Part shown: in pieces, positions 1-12,288 of the stretch
How positions within the stretch are numbered: the stretch's first letter is position 1
Layout: each line of letters opens with the position of its first letter
Position numbers and translations under genes: made by a program
The notes under the pieces: model-generated
The model's database searches: none
Told to the model about the DNA's origin: nothing
What the model saw: only the letters and a program-made list of their open reading frames with translations
Assembly (NCBI GenBank): GCA_023525715.1
Contig: CM042013.1
Coordinates: forward strand, 83,688,494-83,752,493
Source of the DNA: Cichorium intybus
Taxonomy: Eukaryota > Streptophyta > Magnoliopsida > Asterales > Asteraceae
DNA length: 64,000 bases
Direction: 5' to 3'

Positions 1-328
1 AATAGATTCCTAAGGTCGGGTGAAATTATAAGTCGATATTTCAAGTTAGTCTTATTGCGGTATGCTAATTGCACAAGGAGTTCTACAAGAAACCAGTGCC
101 AATACCTGATGATGAAACCGACGATAGGTGGAAGTGGTTTAAGGTTAGTATATCATTAATAAGTAATTATTTTATACAAATATTAATTTAATAATTATTT
201 TTACGTGAAGGGTTGCCTAAGAGCATTAGATGGAACATATATCAAAGTTAGAGTCCCTGAAGTAAGTAGAAACCCTTACCGAACACGCAAGGGTGAGATT
301 TGCACTAATGTACTGGGAGTGTGTAATA

Positions 329-1630
329 TGTTGAAAATAATATTTTTGTATGTGACCATCACTGAAATAAGATGAACTGTTTTTATTTTATCTGACAAAT
401 ATTATCAGTTTATTTCAGGTTGCGTGAATTCGAGATCAAAAACAAACATGAATCAAGACCCAAGAAACCTTGAGAAAACAACCAAACCTGAGGAAGTGAT
501 GCTATGAACCAAAGAGCAAAATGCAAAAATATCACCCAGCTACAGCAATCGCGACCCGACAGGATATGTGTCGCGACGTGAAGAAAAACAAAACACAAAA
601 GTCCAGATTGCTACAGCAATCGCGACGCGACGGGACTACTGGTCGCGACCCGAAGCCTTCAACGCGACACCACCAACTTTTTAATCGCGAGGCTACCAAC
701 ACAACGCACTAACAAATGGCCGACCAAAAGCAACACGACAGCGCACCTTCGCGACACGACGGCTAGCTGGTCGCGACGCGAAGCCTGTATTTCAGCAACT
801 ATAAATAAGAAGCTCACCTCTTGCCATTCTAGCACAATACTTACACACACAACCATACTCATACACACTCAAAGAAACCCACGACCAAACTCTTCAAGAC
901 TCTCAAATCTCTGAATTTGGCAACAAGAATCAAACCATATAACCGCAAGAAACAACAACCTCCATCCGACACCAAAACTTCAAACCTCTAAACAACCTCT
1001 ACCCTACACCAAACAAAACCTCCACCCGACACCAATACATCCAACCTCCAATCAACACAAAACCGAAGAAATACCATTTCAGCAAGAAAGACCGAGCATA
1101 CCATCCTTTCTACAAGAACCAAACCGCACAACCTCAAGATTCGACGCTTCAAAGAAAAACACCATCTTCCTCTGCTGTCGATAAGTTCTTTTCAATAATT
1201 TACCCGTGCCATTATTGATTTATTTAAACTTTTATAAATCAATTGTACTAAATTCCAAGACATACAAATTGAACCGTGACAACAACAACATATGTGGACT
1301 GTATTTAACCGAGACATCTAACTTCTAACTTCTAACTACTAACATTTTATTTATTGTAAAAACACTTTATCGTTGATAATGGCGTTTATTACATCTAACC
1401 TCTAACTTCTAACATTTATTTTATTTACCGCTTTCTGTCTATTTAAATACCGTCTAGTTTAAATTTACCGCTTTATTTTATTTATTTATAGCTTTCAGTA
1501 ATTTAATTTTAGTTTATATTTATTCCGCAACTCTTATTTATTCCGCATATTATAGATAAAATACATATCTGTCACACAGTAATCGGCTTAAAAACCTTAT
1601 TCGTGGAGATCAGTTATCGTATTTTCAACA
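329..1630 (+). repeat. 5' LTR of copia element
   Basis: It is 1302 bp, TG...CA bounded, and matches 4824-6125 along its whole length. U3 contains a CpG-rich array (about 544-783), then a TATA box CTATAAATA at 799-807, giving a predicted transcription start near 830. The downstream part is rich in CA/AC-biased leader-like sequence and short direct repeats of TCTAACTTCTAAC (about 1317-1345 and 1395-1412). Confidence 0.92.
544..783 (+). promoter_or_regulatory. CpG-rich motif array upstream of LTR TATA box
   Basis: About eight copies of a CGCGAC core, often as TCGCGACSCGA, occur within 240 bp of otherwise AT-rich DNA. They end about 20 bp before the TATA box at 799. The same array is in the other LTR (about 5040-5278). 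The position suggests an upstream promoter or enhancer element. The binding factor is unknown. Confidence 0.55.
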
Positions 1631-1631
1631 A

Positions 1632-1644
1632 TTAGTATCAGAGC
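1632..1644 (+). other. Primer binding site of copia element
   Basis: TTAGTATCAGAGC starts one base after the LTR. It matches the initiator-Met tRNA primer site TTGGTATCAGAGC except for one base, as in most plant copia elements. Confidence 0.8.
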
Positions 1645-1782
1645 TTGTGTGATTTAGTCTGAAATTTTTGTTGAAAACTTTTGCGTAGCGTTTTTATAAA
1701 CCACCAATAAGTTTTCTTTAAAAATTTCATCTTAATATCACTTGTTCAAAAAAAAAATTTTAAAATATATAAAAAAACCAAA

Positions 1783-3127
1783 ATGTCTTCCGCAAACTAC
1801 TCATGAGCTCCATATGTCATCGATCAGGTATGGTCTATGATCTCAGAAATCGGTCTTTCAAGAACACCATTTGAGTCCCACATGACTAAGATTGAGAACA
1901 GTTTGAAAGCTGATCTTAAACTATATCATGACACAATAGTCAAATCTGACATCTACAAATCTGAATTACAAACCTTACAACTTAGATTTGGAGAATCAAC
2001 AACGACTATAGACAAACTTGAAAGAGACGTCGAACGAAAATCAGAAGAATATAATCACGTCTTAGATCAATTAAATGAAGCTCTAAAACAAAAAAGGGAC
2101 TTAGAAATAAAAAATCAATCTGTTTTTCCATCAGAAATAAAAGATGCCTTAGAAATAGAAGTCCTTCAGTTAAAACTAAAAATTCAAGATTTAACTGACA
2201 TAAACTCTAGTTTGATTCTGAAATTAGATGATTTTTCAAAACAAATCAAACTTCTTGAATCCGAAAATCAAAGATTTCAAGGAAAACTGGATTCTATCAA
2301 TATTGCTAGAAAATTGAGTGGTGATATTTTCACTAAAGCAAAAAACTTAGGAACTGGCAAAATTGATACGAATTATAAACCAGGAATTGGAAGAGAATCC
2401 TTTGAAAATGAAATGTCTGAAAAGATAAATGGAGACAATTCTGTTCATCATAATGGTAGTATTTCTGCTCCAACTGTCTTTCCCTCTTTAAACTCAACCT
2501 TTATTGGAAAGAAAAGTCTGGGACAAAAGTATTCAAAGAAACAACAGACAAATAAACAACCCATTCAAGCTGTCTTTAAACCAAAAGAACAAAGCAAGCC
2601 CAAAGTTTTCAAAGAAACCCAAGAGAAACCTTTGAAACCAGTCTCTGTGCCACAAAAACAAACTTTTAATCCAAAACCTTTTCAAAAACCGATTCAAAGT
2701 CACTTTCAAGAGATAAACTTCAATCTCTCAAGGAACTTTCAAAAACCATCATTTTACCAAATTCCACTCTATCATCATAATGTTTTTCAAAACCATCCAA
2801 ATCCCAGACATAAAGAAAGGTTATCAAACAAATACCTTTCACAAAATCAAATACCATTTCAACTTACAGGTTTTCAAAAACAAATATTACTTTGGAAAAA
2901 TCTGATAAGTCAACTTAAACCTCAACCATATCGTCCAATCAGCAAATACCATAATGATTCCAAATTATCGAAAATCATTAACAAATCAGGACCCACCATG
3001 GTTTGGGTACCTAAACTTTCTGTCTAATTGCAGACACTTTGTGCTGGAGAGCCCAAGGATGGCACATGGTATATCGATAGTGGTTGATCCAAGCATATGA
3101 CAGGAAAACAGAGCTTTCTATGAGACT
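1783..3127 (+). pseudogene. Copia gag and start of protease, degraded
   Basis: The Gag reading frame probably starts at ATG 1783 (MSSANYS) but has a TGA at 1804. The long open stretch runs 1837-3027. Its first 150 residues are heptad-rich and likely coiled coil. The following part is Lys/Gln/Pro-rich and ends GPTMVWVPK, a signature just before protease in SIRE-type copia elements. After a TAA at 3025 the same frame continues with DGTWYIDSG-stop-SKHMTG (about 3058-3105), the protease active-site motif. Here the Cys codon after DSG has become TGA. No gag zinc knuckle is seen, so part of gag is probably also deleted. It is non-functional. Confidence 0.8.
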
Positions 3128-3129
3128 TC

Positions 3130-3335
3130 AAACCCACAGTACCTCCGATGCAGAAACTTCACAATCAAACCAAGAAAATGCAGATCAAATCGAGGGGGAA
3201 CCACCAACACTAAATCCCTCTTTGAACACTCCCAATCTACCTGTCCAAGATGATCCTAGTGCATCATCTATGGGGGAACTTTCATTACCTCATTCTCACC
3301 CTACAATCGAAAATTTTCCAAAAACATTCAAATAA
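3130..3335 (+). pseudogene. Remnant of copia pol linker after a large deletion
   Basis: Directly after the protease motif the frame changes to a Pro/Ser/Asn-rich stretch (SNQENADQIEGEPPTLNPSL and following). This resembles the variable linker between integrase and reverse transcriptase of copia polyproteins. If so, the deletion junction near 3125-3145 removed most of protease and all of integrase. Reverse transcriptase and RNase H are also absent downstream. The assignment rests on composition and position only. Confidence 0.45.
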
Positions 3336-4811
3336 CCAAATTTTTCAAAAAAAAAAAACATTTAAATAACCAAAATTTTTAAAAACATCCACATAATCAA
3401 AAATCACAAAAATTAGGATAAAGTTTTATCTTTTTAAAGTCTTTATAAAACCATGTGATTAACATCTTCTTGACTAAATTTTCAGATACTTATGCTCGAT
3501 GAATGTTCTTAGTCATATTGATTCTTAATTAAAGTGAAGGTTCAAATTTCAAAATTTTCGTTATGTACATTCTCCTATTCCCTTTGAATTTATTTCAATT
3601 ATAACGATTTTATCTATTAAGGGACATAAGATCAGGAGATTCAGATGAAAACCAAACCCATGTGAGAATTTGTGCCTCGTCTTCAACTGCTAAGTGAAAT
3701 TCATTTCTGTGAGCAAAGGTGTTTTCATTGTGACTTATAGGATTTATACTCTTATACCGTGATGCTAGTCTCATTTTTGCTTAGATATCAAAATGACCAG
3801 GGATGATACAATCATTTTCTTATATATTAGACAAACTGTCTTTTATATCACCTATCCCTATCCTCAATCAAGCCACATCAAGAAAAGATTTATCATCTTG
3901 CATAGCAAGTCTGACAATTGAAGAAACGACAAGTCATATCCAAGAAAACCAGAAGAAAACATGAAAATCAAAAAGGTGCAAAGTCATCTCCAACAAATCA
4001 CAATTGGCAACCAAATCAGATATCTTTTATACAATGTGTATTCATACAAATCAAGAAAAGATAAAGACAAAGGTGAACACTTCACCAAAGAAAAGGAAGA
4101 TTTACAACAACAATCCATCAAGACAGACATCTCTCAAAATTTTCCAAACAAACAGATTCTCAAATGCTCTATCAAATATAACTGTTAAAACTGAAGATTT
4201 ACCGGGATACTGTAGCCTTCATAATTGAATATTCTTAGTTGCAAACTGCACTATGAATATTTCTAAACCCCTCTACATGTATTTCCCGACGGAGAGAGAG
4301 TGAACATCAATGGCATGAATGAAGAAACCCTCTGAGTAATGCCGAAACCAGTCTTATGTGATTGATTATCTAATATGAAGACCAAGTGACTAAAGTATAT
4401 AGGTATAAATCCACATTAAGCATAAGTCAACACCTTCAAACTGAGAGATATCACTCATCTTTAGTGATTATACACCAGTTCTGCACCCAGAACAACCAAA
4501 ACACCTCAGTCAAGTGTAAGCTATACCTATGAGAGTTCATCTGAATCGACCTATTAATATCACTTGTCGTCTTTATAAATGCTATAAAATCTTAAGGAAT
4601 ATTATGAAAGTACATATACAAAAACCCTTTGATAATTGAACATGAAACCTTGATTCAGAAACAAATATTCTTGACAAACATTTTTCAAAACATAAGTAAA
4701 ATCTAGTCACACTTTTTCAAAACAAGTGATATGGTTTTATAAATGTTTTATCCAAATTTCAAGAATGTTCAACCTTACCTTTTAATCTGTTCTTATTTCA
4801 GTAATGATCAC
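3336..4811 (+). other. Non-coding 3' internal region of copia element
   Basis: This AT-rich stretch between the pol remnant and the polypurine tract has only short open frames (for example 3961-4188), with no recognisable domain. It may be the long 3' leader typical of SIRE-type elements, or a decayed envelope-like region. Nothing supports a gene. Confidence 0.5.
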
Positions 4812-4823
4812 ATAGGGGGAAAT
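4812..4823 (+). other. Polypurine tract of copia element
   Basis: ATAGGGGGAAAT ends immediately before the 3' LTR TG. This is the expected plus-strand priming site. Confidence 0.75.
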
Positions 4824-6125
4824 TGTTGAAAATAATATTTTTGTATGTGACCATCACTGAAATAAGATGAACTGTTTTTATTTTATCTGACAAATATTAT
4901 CAGTTTATTTCAGGTTGCGTGAATTCGAGATCAAAAACAAACATGAATCAAGACCCAAGAAACCTTGAGAAAACAACCAAACCTGAGGAAGTGATGCTAT
5001 GAACCAAAGAGCAAAATGCAAAAATATCACCCAGCTACAGCAATCGCGACCCGACAGGATATGTGTCGCGACGTGAAGAAAAACAAAACACAAAAGTCCA
5101 GATTGCTACAGCAATCGCGACGCGACGGGACTACTAGTCGCGACCCGAAGCCTTCAACGCGACACCACCAACTTTTTAATCGCGAGGCTACCAACACAAC
5201 GCACTAACAAATGGCCGACCAAAAGCAACACGACAGCGCACCTTCGCGACACGACGGCTAGCTGGTCGCGACGCGAAGCCTGTATTTCAGCAACTATAAA
5301 TAAGAAGCTCACCTCTTGCCATTCTAGCACAATACTTACACACACAACCATACTCATACACACTCAAAGAAACCCACGACCAAACTCTTCAAGACTCTCA
5401 AATCTCTGAATTTGGCAACAAGAATCAAACCATATAACCGCAAGAAACAACAACCTCCATCCGACACCAAAACTTCAAACCTCTAAACAACCTCTACCCT
5501 ACACCAAACAAAACCTCCACCCGACACCAATACATACAACCTCCAATCAACACAAAACCGAAGAAATACCATTTCAGCAAGAAAGACCGAGCATACCATC
5601 CTTTCTACAAGAACCAAACCGCACAACCTCAAGATTCGACGCTTCAAAGAAAAACACCATCTTCCTCTGCTGTCGATAAGTTCTTTTCAATAATTTACCT
5701 GTGCCATTATTGATTTATTTAAACTTTTATAAATCAATTGTACTAAATTCCAAGACATACAAATTGAACCGTGACAACAACAACATATGTGGACTGTATT
5801 TAACCGAGACATCTAACTTCTAACTTCTAACTTCTAACCTTTTATTTATTGTAAAAACACTTTATCGTTGATAATGGCGTTTATTACATCTAACCTCTAA
5901 CTTCTAACATTTATTTTATTTACCGCTTTCTGTCTATTTAAATACCGTCTAGTTTAAATTTACCGCTTTATTTTATTTATTTATAGCTTTCAGTAATTTA
6001 ATTTTAGTTTATATTTATTCCGCAACTCTTATTTATTCCGCATATTATAGATAAAATACATATCTGTCACACAGTTTTCGGCTTAAAAACCTTATTCGTG
6101 GAGATCAGTTATCGTATTTTCAACA
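4824..6125 (+). repeat. 3' LTR of copia element
   Basis: It is 1302 bp and nearly identical to 329-1630, including the CpG array and the TATA box at 5294-5302. It is followed by the TSD TAATA (6126-6130) and then by the Harbinger transposase exon. Confidence 0.92.
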
Positions 6126-7751
6126 TAATAGAGATCTACAGTTTATATATGTATTAGCGGGATGGGAGGGTTCCGCAGCAGATAGTCACGTGTTACGAGA
6201 TGCCATTAGTAGAACACATGGTCTTAAAATACCTCATTGTATGTTATACATAAAACATAAAGTTAGATATACTTCTCATTATAGTGTAACTAAACATGTA
6301 TAATCTTTTATAGGAACATACTACCTTTGTGATGCGGGTTATACAAATGGAGAAGGATTTTTAACACCTTATCGTGGTCAAAGGCACCATCTTAATGATT
6401 GGTCTCGGCCTCCTAGAAATGCTAAAGAGTTATATAACAAGAGACACTCATCAGCAAGGAACGTAATAGAACGATGTTTTGGATTGCTTAAAATTAGATG
6501 GGCTATTTTACGTGATACCTCATATCATCCAATAGAATCTATGCCACGCATCATCATTGCTTGTTGTTTGATGCAAAATTTCATACGTACAACAATGAAC
6601 GAAGACCCCTTAGAAAACGAAGTTCCTACAAATCACACACAATCTGGACACGAACATGACAACATTATTTCTACCGTGGAGACCTCACAAGAAAGGAATG
6701 ATCGTCGAGATCATATTGCTAGTACTATGTTCAGTGATTGGAGCGCAAGATGGGCAAAGAATTAGTTTATTACTTATATTTTGTGTAAACTTGAATTTTC
6801 ATTATGTGATGTTGATATTATTTTTAATGATTGAAGAACTTTGTTGTTATTTAATTGTAGTTGTGTAAGCATTTTATTCATTATATGGTGATGATAATAT
6901 GTTTAATGGTTGAACAACTTAATAACCAATCGATAATTATTGTTTAAAATGTATTTTGTAGATATGGCAGGGCGAAGCAAACACACTTGGACTAATGACG
7001 AGGATTCAAAGTTGATTGCGGCATTATTGGAGTTACATGCATCTGGAAAGTACGGCGGTGCTGACATTGGTTTTAAACCCAGTTATTTGAAGGCGGTGCA
7101 ACAACTACTAGATGCAAGTCTTCTTAATTCAGGTTTGAAAGCAAAACCTCGTATTAAATCAAGAATGAAGACATGGAAAAACCATTTCAGCATCGTGCAT
7201 GACATGGTAGTCGGATCAAACATGAGTGGATTTGGCAGGGATCCAACAAAATGTTGTGTTACCGCGGATAATGAAGTTTGGGATGAGTACATAAAGGTAA
7301 ATTATAAATTTTGTGTAAGATATAGAAATTTCCCTTCTAAGGCTTACACACAATGAATATTAACATGTTAATTTCGTGATCATATTGTAGAGTCATAAAG
7401 GTGCTGCTTGTTTTTGTGATAAACCATTTCCCCAATACGATGATTTGTTTAAAGTCTTTGGTAAGGATAGAGCTACCGACAGTGGAGCTACTGATTTGGG
7501 AGAAGATGATGTCGTGGAAGAGACACAAAAAAACTCACCTATTGATGTTGAAGGATTCGAAGATGTCGTTGAAGAGACACCACCAACTACTACGATCACT
7601 AGTAAACGTAAAAGAAGTAAAACTGCTGATGTGGAAAGCTTTTACAAGGAAGCAGCAAAAGAGATGAAAGAAACTTTCGAGAAGTTTGGTGATAAACTTA
7701 CTGAGAGTATAAGAAATATAGGGAAGGAAGAATTTAAAACAAGTATCTTGA

Positions 7752-10700
7752 TGTAAGGAGGTTGGTGCTTAAAGAAATTAAGTGTTCTAACCAAGGGCAA
7801 AATGAGAAATTTGGGACTAAAAGTGAAGAAAATAATTGTAATCTTTAAAAATTAATATATAAAAATCTATAAGAAATTGGGCAAAAGTCATCAAGGTGAC
7901 TTTTGTAGATTTTGATGCAATAAAAATAGAGGAAAAATATTCGAGTCGTTCGGAGTAATAATGAAGAAGTTATGAAGGTGCAAAGACGGTTAAAAATGCG
8001 ACAAAAAATGACCAAATGGTCATGTTTGGGGGTCAGTATCGTAAAATATATAGAGATTCAGACTTAAGTCAGTAGAATAAAGTTGTAAAGCTCATTCATG
8101 TCTTTCGAACGATATAAAGTTTGTAAAAATCGGCTATCACACGTAGAAGTTACGAGTGTGCAAATATCAAGGAAAATTAGGTACAAGTGCAGAAAATTTT
8201 AGCTAAGGCATGAAATTAAGGGCAATTTGGTCTTTTTCGTGTTGACTGGTCAAAATCAGCCTTGGGCTGATTTCTTTTTCTATGTGCGCGTATTTGGTAC
8301 AAAAGAGAAAGAGAAAGGAGATCGGTAAGGAGGGAGTACGAGCAGAAAAACACACACGCATCACCAGATGCGATTCACGAAAATCAAGAGGGCAATTGTT
8401 CAATTAGGGCTCGATTCCATCCTCTGTGGGTAGCGATTTTCATCAAATCGAGAGAGGGTAAGAATGATCATAGAGGATAAGAGATTGGGCAGCAGCAGCA
8501 GCACAGGAACGCTGCTAGGTAAGGTCTGCGATGGCAGCAAGAGGCCGACGGTGCTTAGCCGGCGGCGAGAGGCTTCAGCGGCGGCGGAATCAGCCGGAGG
8601 TGGTCGGGAATTGGACTTGGCTTCTGGGATTTTACTGGAACAACTCTTTAATTTCAGACTTTTCCTTATGGGGACAGAAATCAGAAGGTATTCTCTAAAT
8701 TTCTAGAACCCTAGTTATGGAGATTTAAAAATTATGAATGCATGTTGGGTTTGGGACTTGGTTTCTGGTATATTTCACGTTATTGATTCAGAATCACTTA
8801 AAATTTTATTTGTATGATCCTTAAGTTAGGTTATATGCTAAAAGGGATGAACTTTACTTATGTTCTTGGAACTTAAAGTTATGGAATCAGAATTCTTGCT
8901 GAAATTATACATAAAAGAAGCATTACATGGTTAGAAACTTGAATGAATTGAATAGAAATTGAATATGTTAAAGTTCTAGTAAAAGAATGGTGAAAAATGA
9001 CTATCTTTATATGATATGTAAACATAAAAGGTAGTGATGAATTGTTGTATATTGGTAAAAGAAAGAATACTTGAATTTGGGATTATTAGTAAATGCTTAT
9101 TTGTACAAAACTTAACTTTGGATAAATTGTTAGATAAAACGCGTGCTCTATGTATAATGGTTATGCAAGAAAAGGACAAGTGATTGAATAAATCATATGT
9201 TATGTAAAGGTGATGAAGTTTTGGCAAGATTGGAATGGAATGATACATTCCAACCTTAATGGGACAAATTTAATACATATGGAATAATGTTCAAGGGAAC
9301 CTAAAACTTAATTGGAATGTTAACTTTAAGGTATTGGGTTCATGTGGATGATAACTTGGTGGAAAATATAAAAGTTTTGACAATTTCTATTTTTTAGAAA
9401 CTTTAACGGCTTAAAATGCTAAAAATCACATAAATGGGTAAAGTGATAGATGTTTTGACATCTAAGCAATTATATTACTTATTAAACATGTTAAGATCAG
9501 AAAGTTACTAAAATTTCATGCTAAAACCCAAGGAAACACAATTAGGCAAAGTAGGATGCCTAAACGGGAAAAAGGTCAAAAAGTGTCAAAACGAAAAATA
9601 GCTTAAAAGGTTCTATGAAACTTTATACATGTTTTAAACACTAATTGGTACCTTATTTTGATATATAACATTGAGTTAAACACAAGTGTACATGATTTTT
9701 GGGTTAATTAGTCAAATTTGGGACAAAAAGGGTAAAAGTGTCCAACAGGACTATTATACTTTAAGAATCATAATTAATGATTGGAATGGAATTAGATAAT
9801 GTCTAGAAAGAGTTCATGTATTATTTAACACATATTATGTGCTCAGTTGTATAATATGTTCTAATCTCTTAATAATCGATAGACATTGAAGGATGTTGAG
9901 AGCAAGTAGAGTCAAGAGCTAGTGGATTACTGTAGCTAGACATACCTAGCTACCGAGATGAGTACATGAGGACTTTTCTGGGTATATAGCAATAAGTTTT
10001 GTTTTTATGCTAATTGTTTTATGATTAATAACTTGACAAATGATTTTCAAAAGTTATGTTACATGTTTCATGAAATGGTTTCGAAGTGGTTTTTAAAGCT
10101 CGAATTATTAAGTATTGATTTATATTGACTAATTGAAATGGTTTGCAAATGATTCTAAATTTTAAAGTTTTAAAAGTGGTTTTATGCAAAGGTTGGGAAT
10201 ATTTCTATATGATTGAATGATGTTTATGATCGAGACCAACATGTAATGAAATGATAAATGAAATATGAAGTAAATGTAAGAAATGTGAAAGACATCAGGA
10301 CAAGGATCTCACCCTAATTAGGGGAGGTCAAAAGACACTACTGGTTTGGTACCTCCCGTCGCAAAGTAGTTGTCTTCAGCACGCCCTTATGGATAGATTT
10401 GTTCTATTCCATGAAGGGAAAGGGAACTAGCACGCCCTCACGGATAGATTGGTTCTATTCCGGGGAGGGAAAAGGATACGGGGAAACCTGTATTAAGCCA
10501 AATGATAATAAAGTAATCATGAATTACAGTTGGTCTATGCTTGTTAAGAAAGTACTTGAATTATGTCTGCTTATGATGAATTTGTTTATTTGACATTTAA
10601 GCTAAAGTATTTGGGGGTTTTAACAATGAACTTTTGTTTGGATGATAAGTAATGATTTCTGTTTTAATGATTATAGCAGTGAACTTTTATTTTGATGTTT

Positions 10701-11392
10701 TGACATTAAATTGGAGTTCGTAGGTTTGTGAAAAGAAATGAAAGGTTTTCTTTACATGATGTTAACTGATGATATTCAAAATTTATTTAAACTCATTGGG
10801 TCTAAAGCCCATGTATCTCACGAGGCAATTATGTGTTACGTATTATTTGTTTTAAAATGCTATGTACTCAGGAACATGATGCTGATTAGCAGATGATAGA
10901 AGCAAAAGACTTAGAAGCTGAGATGCTGAATATAGATAGAAAGGATGTTCAGAAGATAGAGTATCTCAAGTGCGGTATAGTTATGTCATGTAATTGAGAG
11001 ATGTTATGATTATGGTTCAGAATTCCCTTGTAGTTGTACAATAAAGTTAGTGTTACATCCCGTATTGTTTTTGGGCTATTTTATTGAGTCTTGACATTAT
11101 GGATTTGTCCATATTGTCCAAAGGTCATGTCGAAATTTCGGTAGAATTCTTAGTTTAATACGGGACATAGCATTAAGATGTTTTAAGGCTTTACTATGGT
11201 TGTTTTGATCTAAGTTTGTAACCCCCAAATTTGCTTAATTATTTCTAAATGCAATTGTTTTATTTGGGAACAAAAGTTTTAAATAATGATTTAATGTTTA
11301 CAAGAAAAGTTTTTGAAAGAACGTAAATTTTTGTTAACAGTGTTATATAAATTATTACAATAATTAAGGTTTATGAAAGTTGGGGTGTTACA
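7752..11392 (+). repeat. Solo LTR of a long-LTR Gypsy (Tekay/Del-like) family
   Basis: The 3641-bp segment starts TGTAAGGAGG and ends GGGGTGTTACA, the same terminal pattern as the sense LTRs of elements A, C, D and E. No internal region, primer site or second copy is present, so it looks like a solo LTR left by LTR-LTR recombination. It exactly interrupts the Myb-like frame (SIL before, KAI after). The TSD is not clean: CTTGA on the left, TTAAG on the right. The short open frame 8464-8706 lies in the leader and is not supported as a gene. The LTR contains a two-copy 51-bp repeat and the shared hairpin module at about 10790-10825. Confidence 0.72.
10378..10479 (+). repeat. Two-copy 51-bp tandem repeat in solo LTR
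   Basis: Units at 10378-10428 and 10429-10479 begin AGCACGCCCT and share GGATAGATT and GTTCTATTCC, with a GGGAAAGG tail. The position, in the 3' part of the LTR, matches the tandem arrays in LTRs C, D and E. Confidence 0.75.
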
Positions 11393-11869
11393 TTAAGGCT
11401 ATTAACACAATCGCCAAAGATCAATCCCTTGCTAGATCATTTTTGAACATGAGTGAAGAAGAGAAGATTTGTTATGTAGAAATGATTGCTGATGGCTCAA
11501 TAGCATAATCATACTACTTTACGTTTCTTAGTTACAGATATTGAAATTGATATTTTGCATTGTCATTCTTGGACATAGTATTTAAATAATATGATTTTCA
11601 TATTTCTTTATCTTTGGACTATTTGTGAATTATTATTTTATGTTAGAATTATGATGTTAAATACAAGATATATGTATTAGATATGTTGGACATGAAATAA
11701 AGATGTCAAAAAACTCATTTCCATTTCATTCATTACCACAACCAAAAAAGAGATTTGATTATCAGCAACATTTCTCGGGTGAATACTCTGTTTTACCAAA
11801 CAGTGGAATCAATTCCCTTTCTCCAGCTTAATTCTCTTTCTCTGCATTTCCATTCTTTCTTGCAAATCC

Positions 11870-11895
11870 ATTTCTCCGTACCAAACGTGTCCTTA
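11870..11895 (+). other. Probable right terminus and TTA target site of Harbinger element
   Basis: TTTCTCCGTACCAAACGTGTCC is followed by TTA at 11893-11895. Harbinger elements duplicate TTA/TAA and have termini with an internal GTTTGGTA motif; the reverse complement here reads GGACACGTTTGGTACGG. The left end is not available for comparison. Confidence 0.5.
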
Positions 11896-12288
11896 GGGAA
11901 TTAGTTAGAAATTTGGAATCCAAATACCCACAATCTTGAATGGCTGATTAGTTCATGACTTGCCGATTCATGGTGGAATTTAGTATGGAAATTGTATCTC
12001 AAAATTTTTATTTTGGCTTGTTTTCAAGTCATTTTCTCTAATCAATCAAATTTCATTCTTTTCGTTTTTCGTATCACTTTGCTTCAAAGTTCTGACTATT
12101 TATATATCAACTATTTGGTGCTCACTTTAGAAAACATACAGTGAGAACAATAAATGAAAACTGAAAAGAAGTGTCTTTTTTGTTTGGTGATATATGTGCG
12201 GCATGAATAGAGGGGCATTATTAAGCCTCTCTGCCCAGGGCTTGATAAACTAATGGATCAGTCCTATTAATATTATAAGGGCCTATTT
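11896..12288. other. Unannotated AT-rich spacer
   Basis: No open frame or repeat structure is recognised between the Harbinger end and the next terminal-like sequence. This may be the target DNA into which the transposons inserted. Confidence 0.4.

Larger units (their letters stand above)
329..6125 (+). mobile_element. Ty1-copia LTR retrotransposon (SIRE-like), internally deleted
   Basis: Two 1302-bp LTRs (329-1630 and 4824-6125) begin TGTTGAAAATAA and end CGTATTTTCAACA. They flank a 3.2-kb internal region. The 5-bp TSD TAATA is perfect (324-328 and 6126-6130). A Met-tRNA-type primer site follows the left LTR and a purine tract precedes the right one. Gag and the start of protease survive. 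Integrase, reverse transcriptase and RNase H have been deleted, so the element could only have moved in trans. The LTRs differ at only a handful of sites by eye (for example near 644/5135 and 1577/6077), which suggests a fairly recent insertion. Confidence 0.93.
69..6765 (+). pseudogene. HARBI1-like DDE nuclease (Harbinger transposase), interrupted
   Basis: This is the transposase of the surrounding Harbinger element; it would cut and join transposon ends. Readable exons are about 69-143, 211-328, 6131-6238 and 6314-6765, with introns at 144-210 and 6239-6313. All three catalytic acidic residues are visible: D in LDGTYIKV, D in GSAADSHVL, and E in RNVIERCFGLLKIRW. Family motifs YLCDAGYTNGEGF and PYRGQRHHL are also present. 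The 5' exon(s) lie outside the window; an in-frame TAA at 66-68 marks an intron or decay there. A copia element inserted at codon NVLGVCN, and the frame resumes exactly after its TSD (RDLQFIYVLAG). The base before the donor at 6239 appears mutated, so splicing would create a TGA where the family has glycine. The identification is firm and the gene is dead. Confidence 0.88.
6964..11508 (+). pseudogene. Myb/SANT-like Harbinger accessory protein, interrupted
   Basis: This is the second gene of PIF/Harbinger elements, whose product is thought to bind the transposon and recruit the nuclease. Exon 1 is 6964-7296 (MAGRSKHTWTNDEDSKL, a SANT-like trihelix fold, with AKPRIKSRMKTWKNHFSIV and DNEVWDEYIK). 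Exon 2 starts at 7391 (SHKGAACFCDKPFPQYDDL, then acidic and basic segments) after a GT-AG intron. The frame breaks at 7751, where a solo LTR entered. It resumes at 11395 with KAINTIAKDQSLARSFLNMS and stops at 11506-11508; that tail fits the C-terminal helical region of this family. The start at 6964 is preferred over 6940 because MAGRSK is the usual N-terminus. Apart from the insertion the reading frame is undamaged. Confidence 0.8.
1..11892 (+). mobile_element. PIF/Harbinger DNA transposon, left end outside window
   Basis: The element is recognised by two adjacent plus-strand genes typical of PIF/Harbinger: a DDE nuclease (69-6765) and a Myb/SANT-like protein (6964-11508). The proposed right end is at 11892. 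There the DNA reads CCAAACGTGTCC followed by TTA, the 3-bp target duplication used by this superfamily. Read inward on the minus strand this gives GGACACGTTTGG, which resembles plant Harbinger termini. The left terminus is beyond base 1, so the inverted repeat cannot be confirmed. A copia element and a solo LTR have inserted into its two genes, so it is no longer active. Confidence 0.7.

Noticed and set aside
8464..8706. Open frame of 80 codons rich in Ser/Ala/Arg
   Set aside because: It lies in the leader part of a solo LTR, has no homologous look, and is explained by local GC-rich LTR sequence.
7741..11400. A giant intron in the Myb-like gene instead of an insertion
   Set aside because: The segment has LTR termini (TGTAA...GTTACA), LTR-type internal repeats, and splicing at the visible GT/AG would break the frame.
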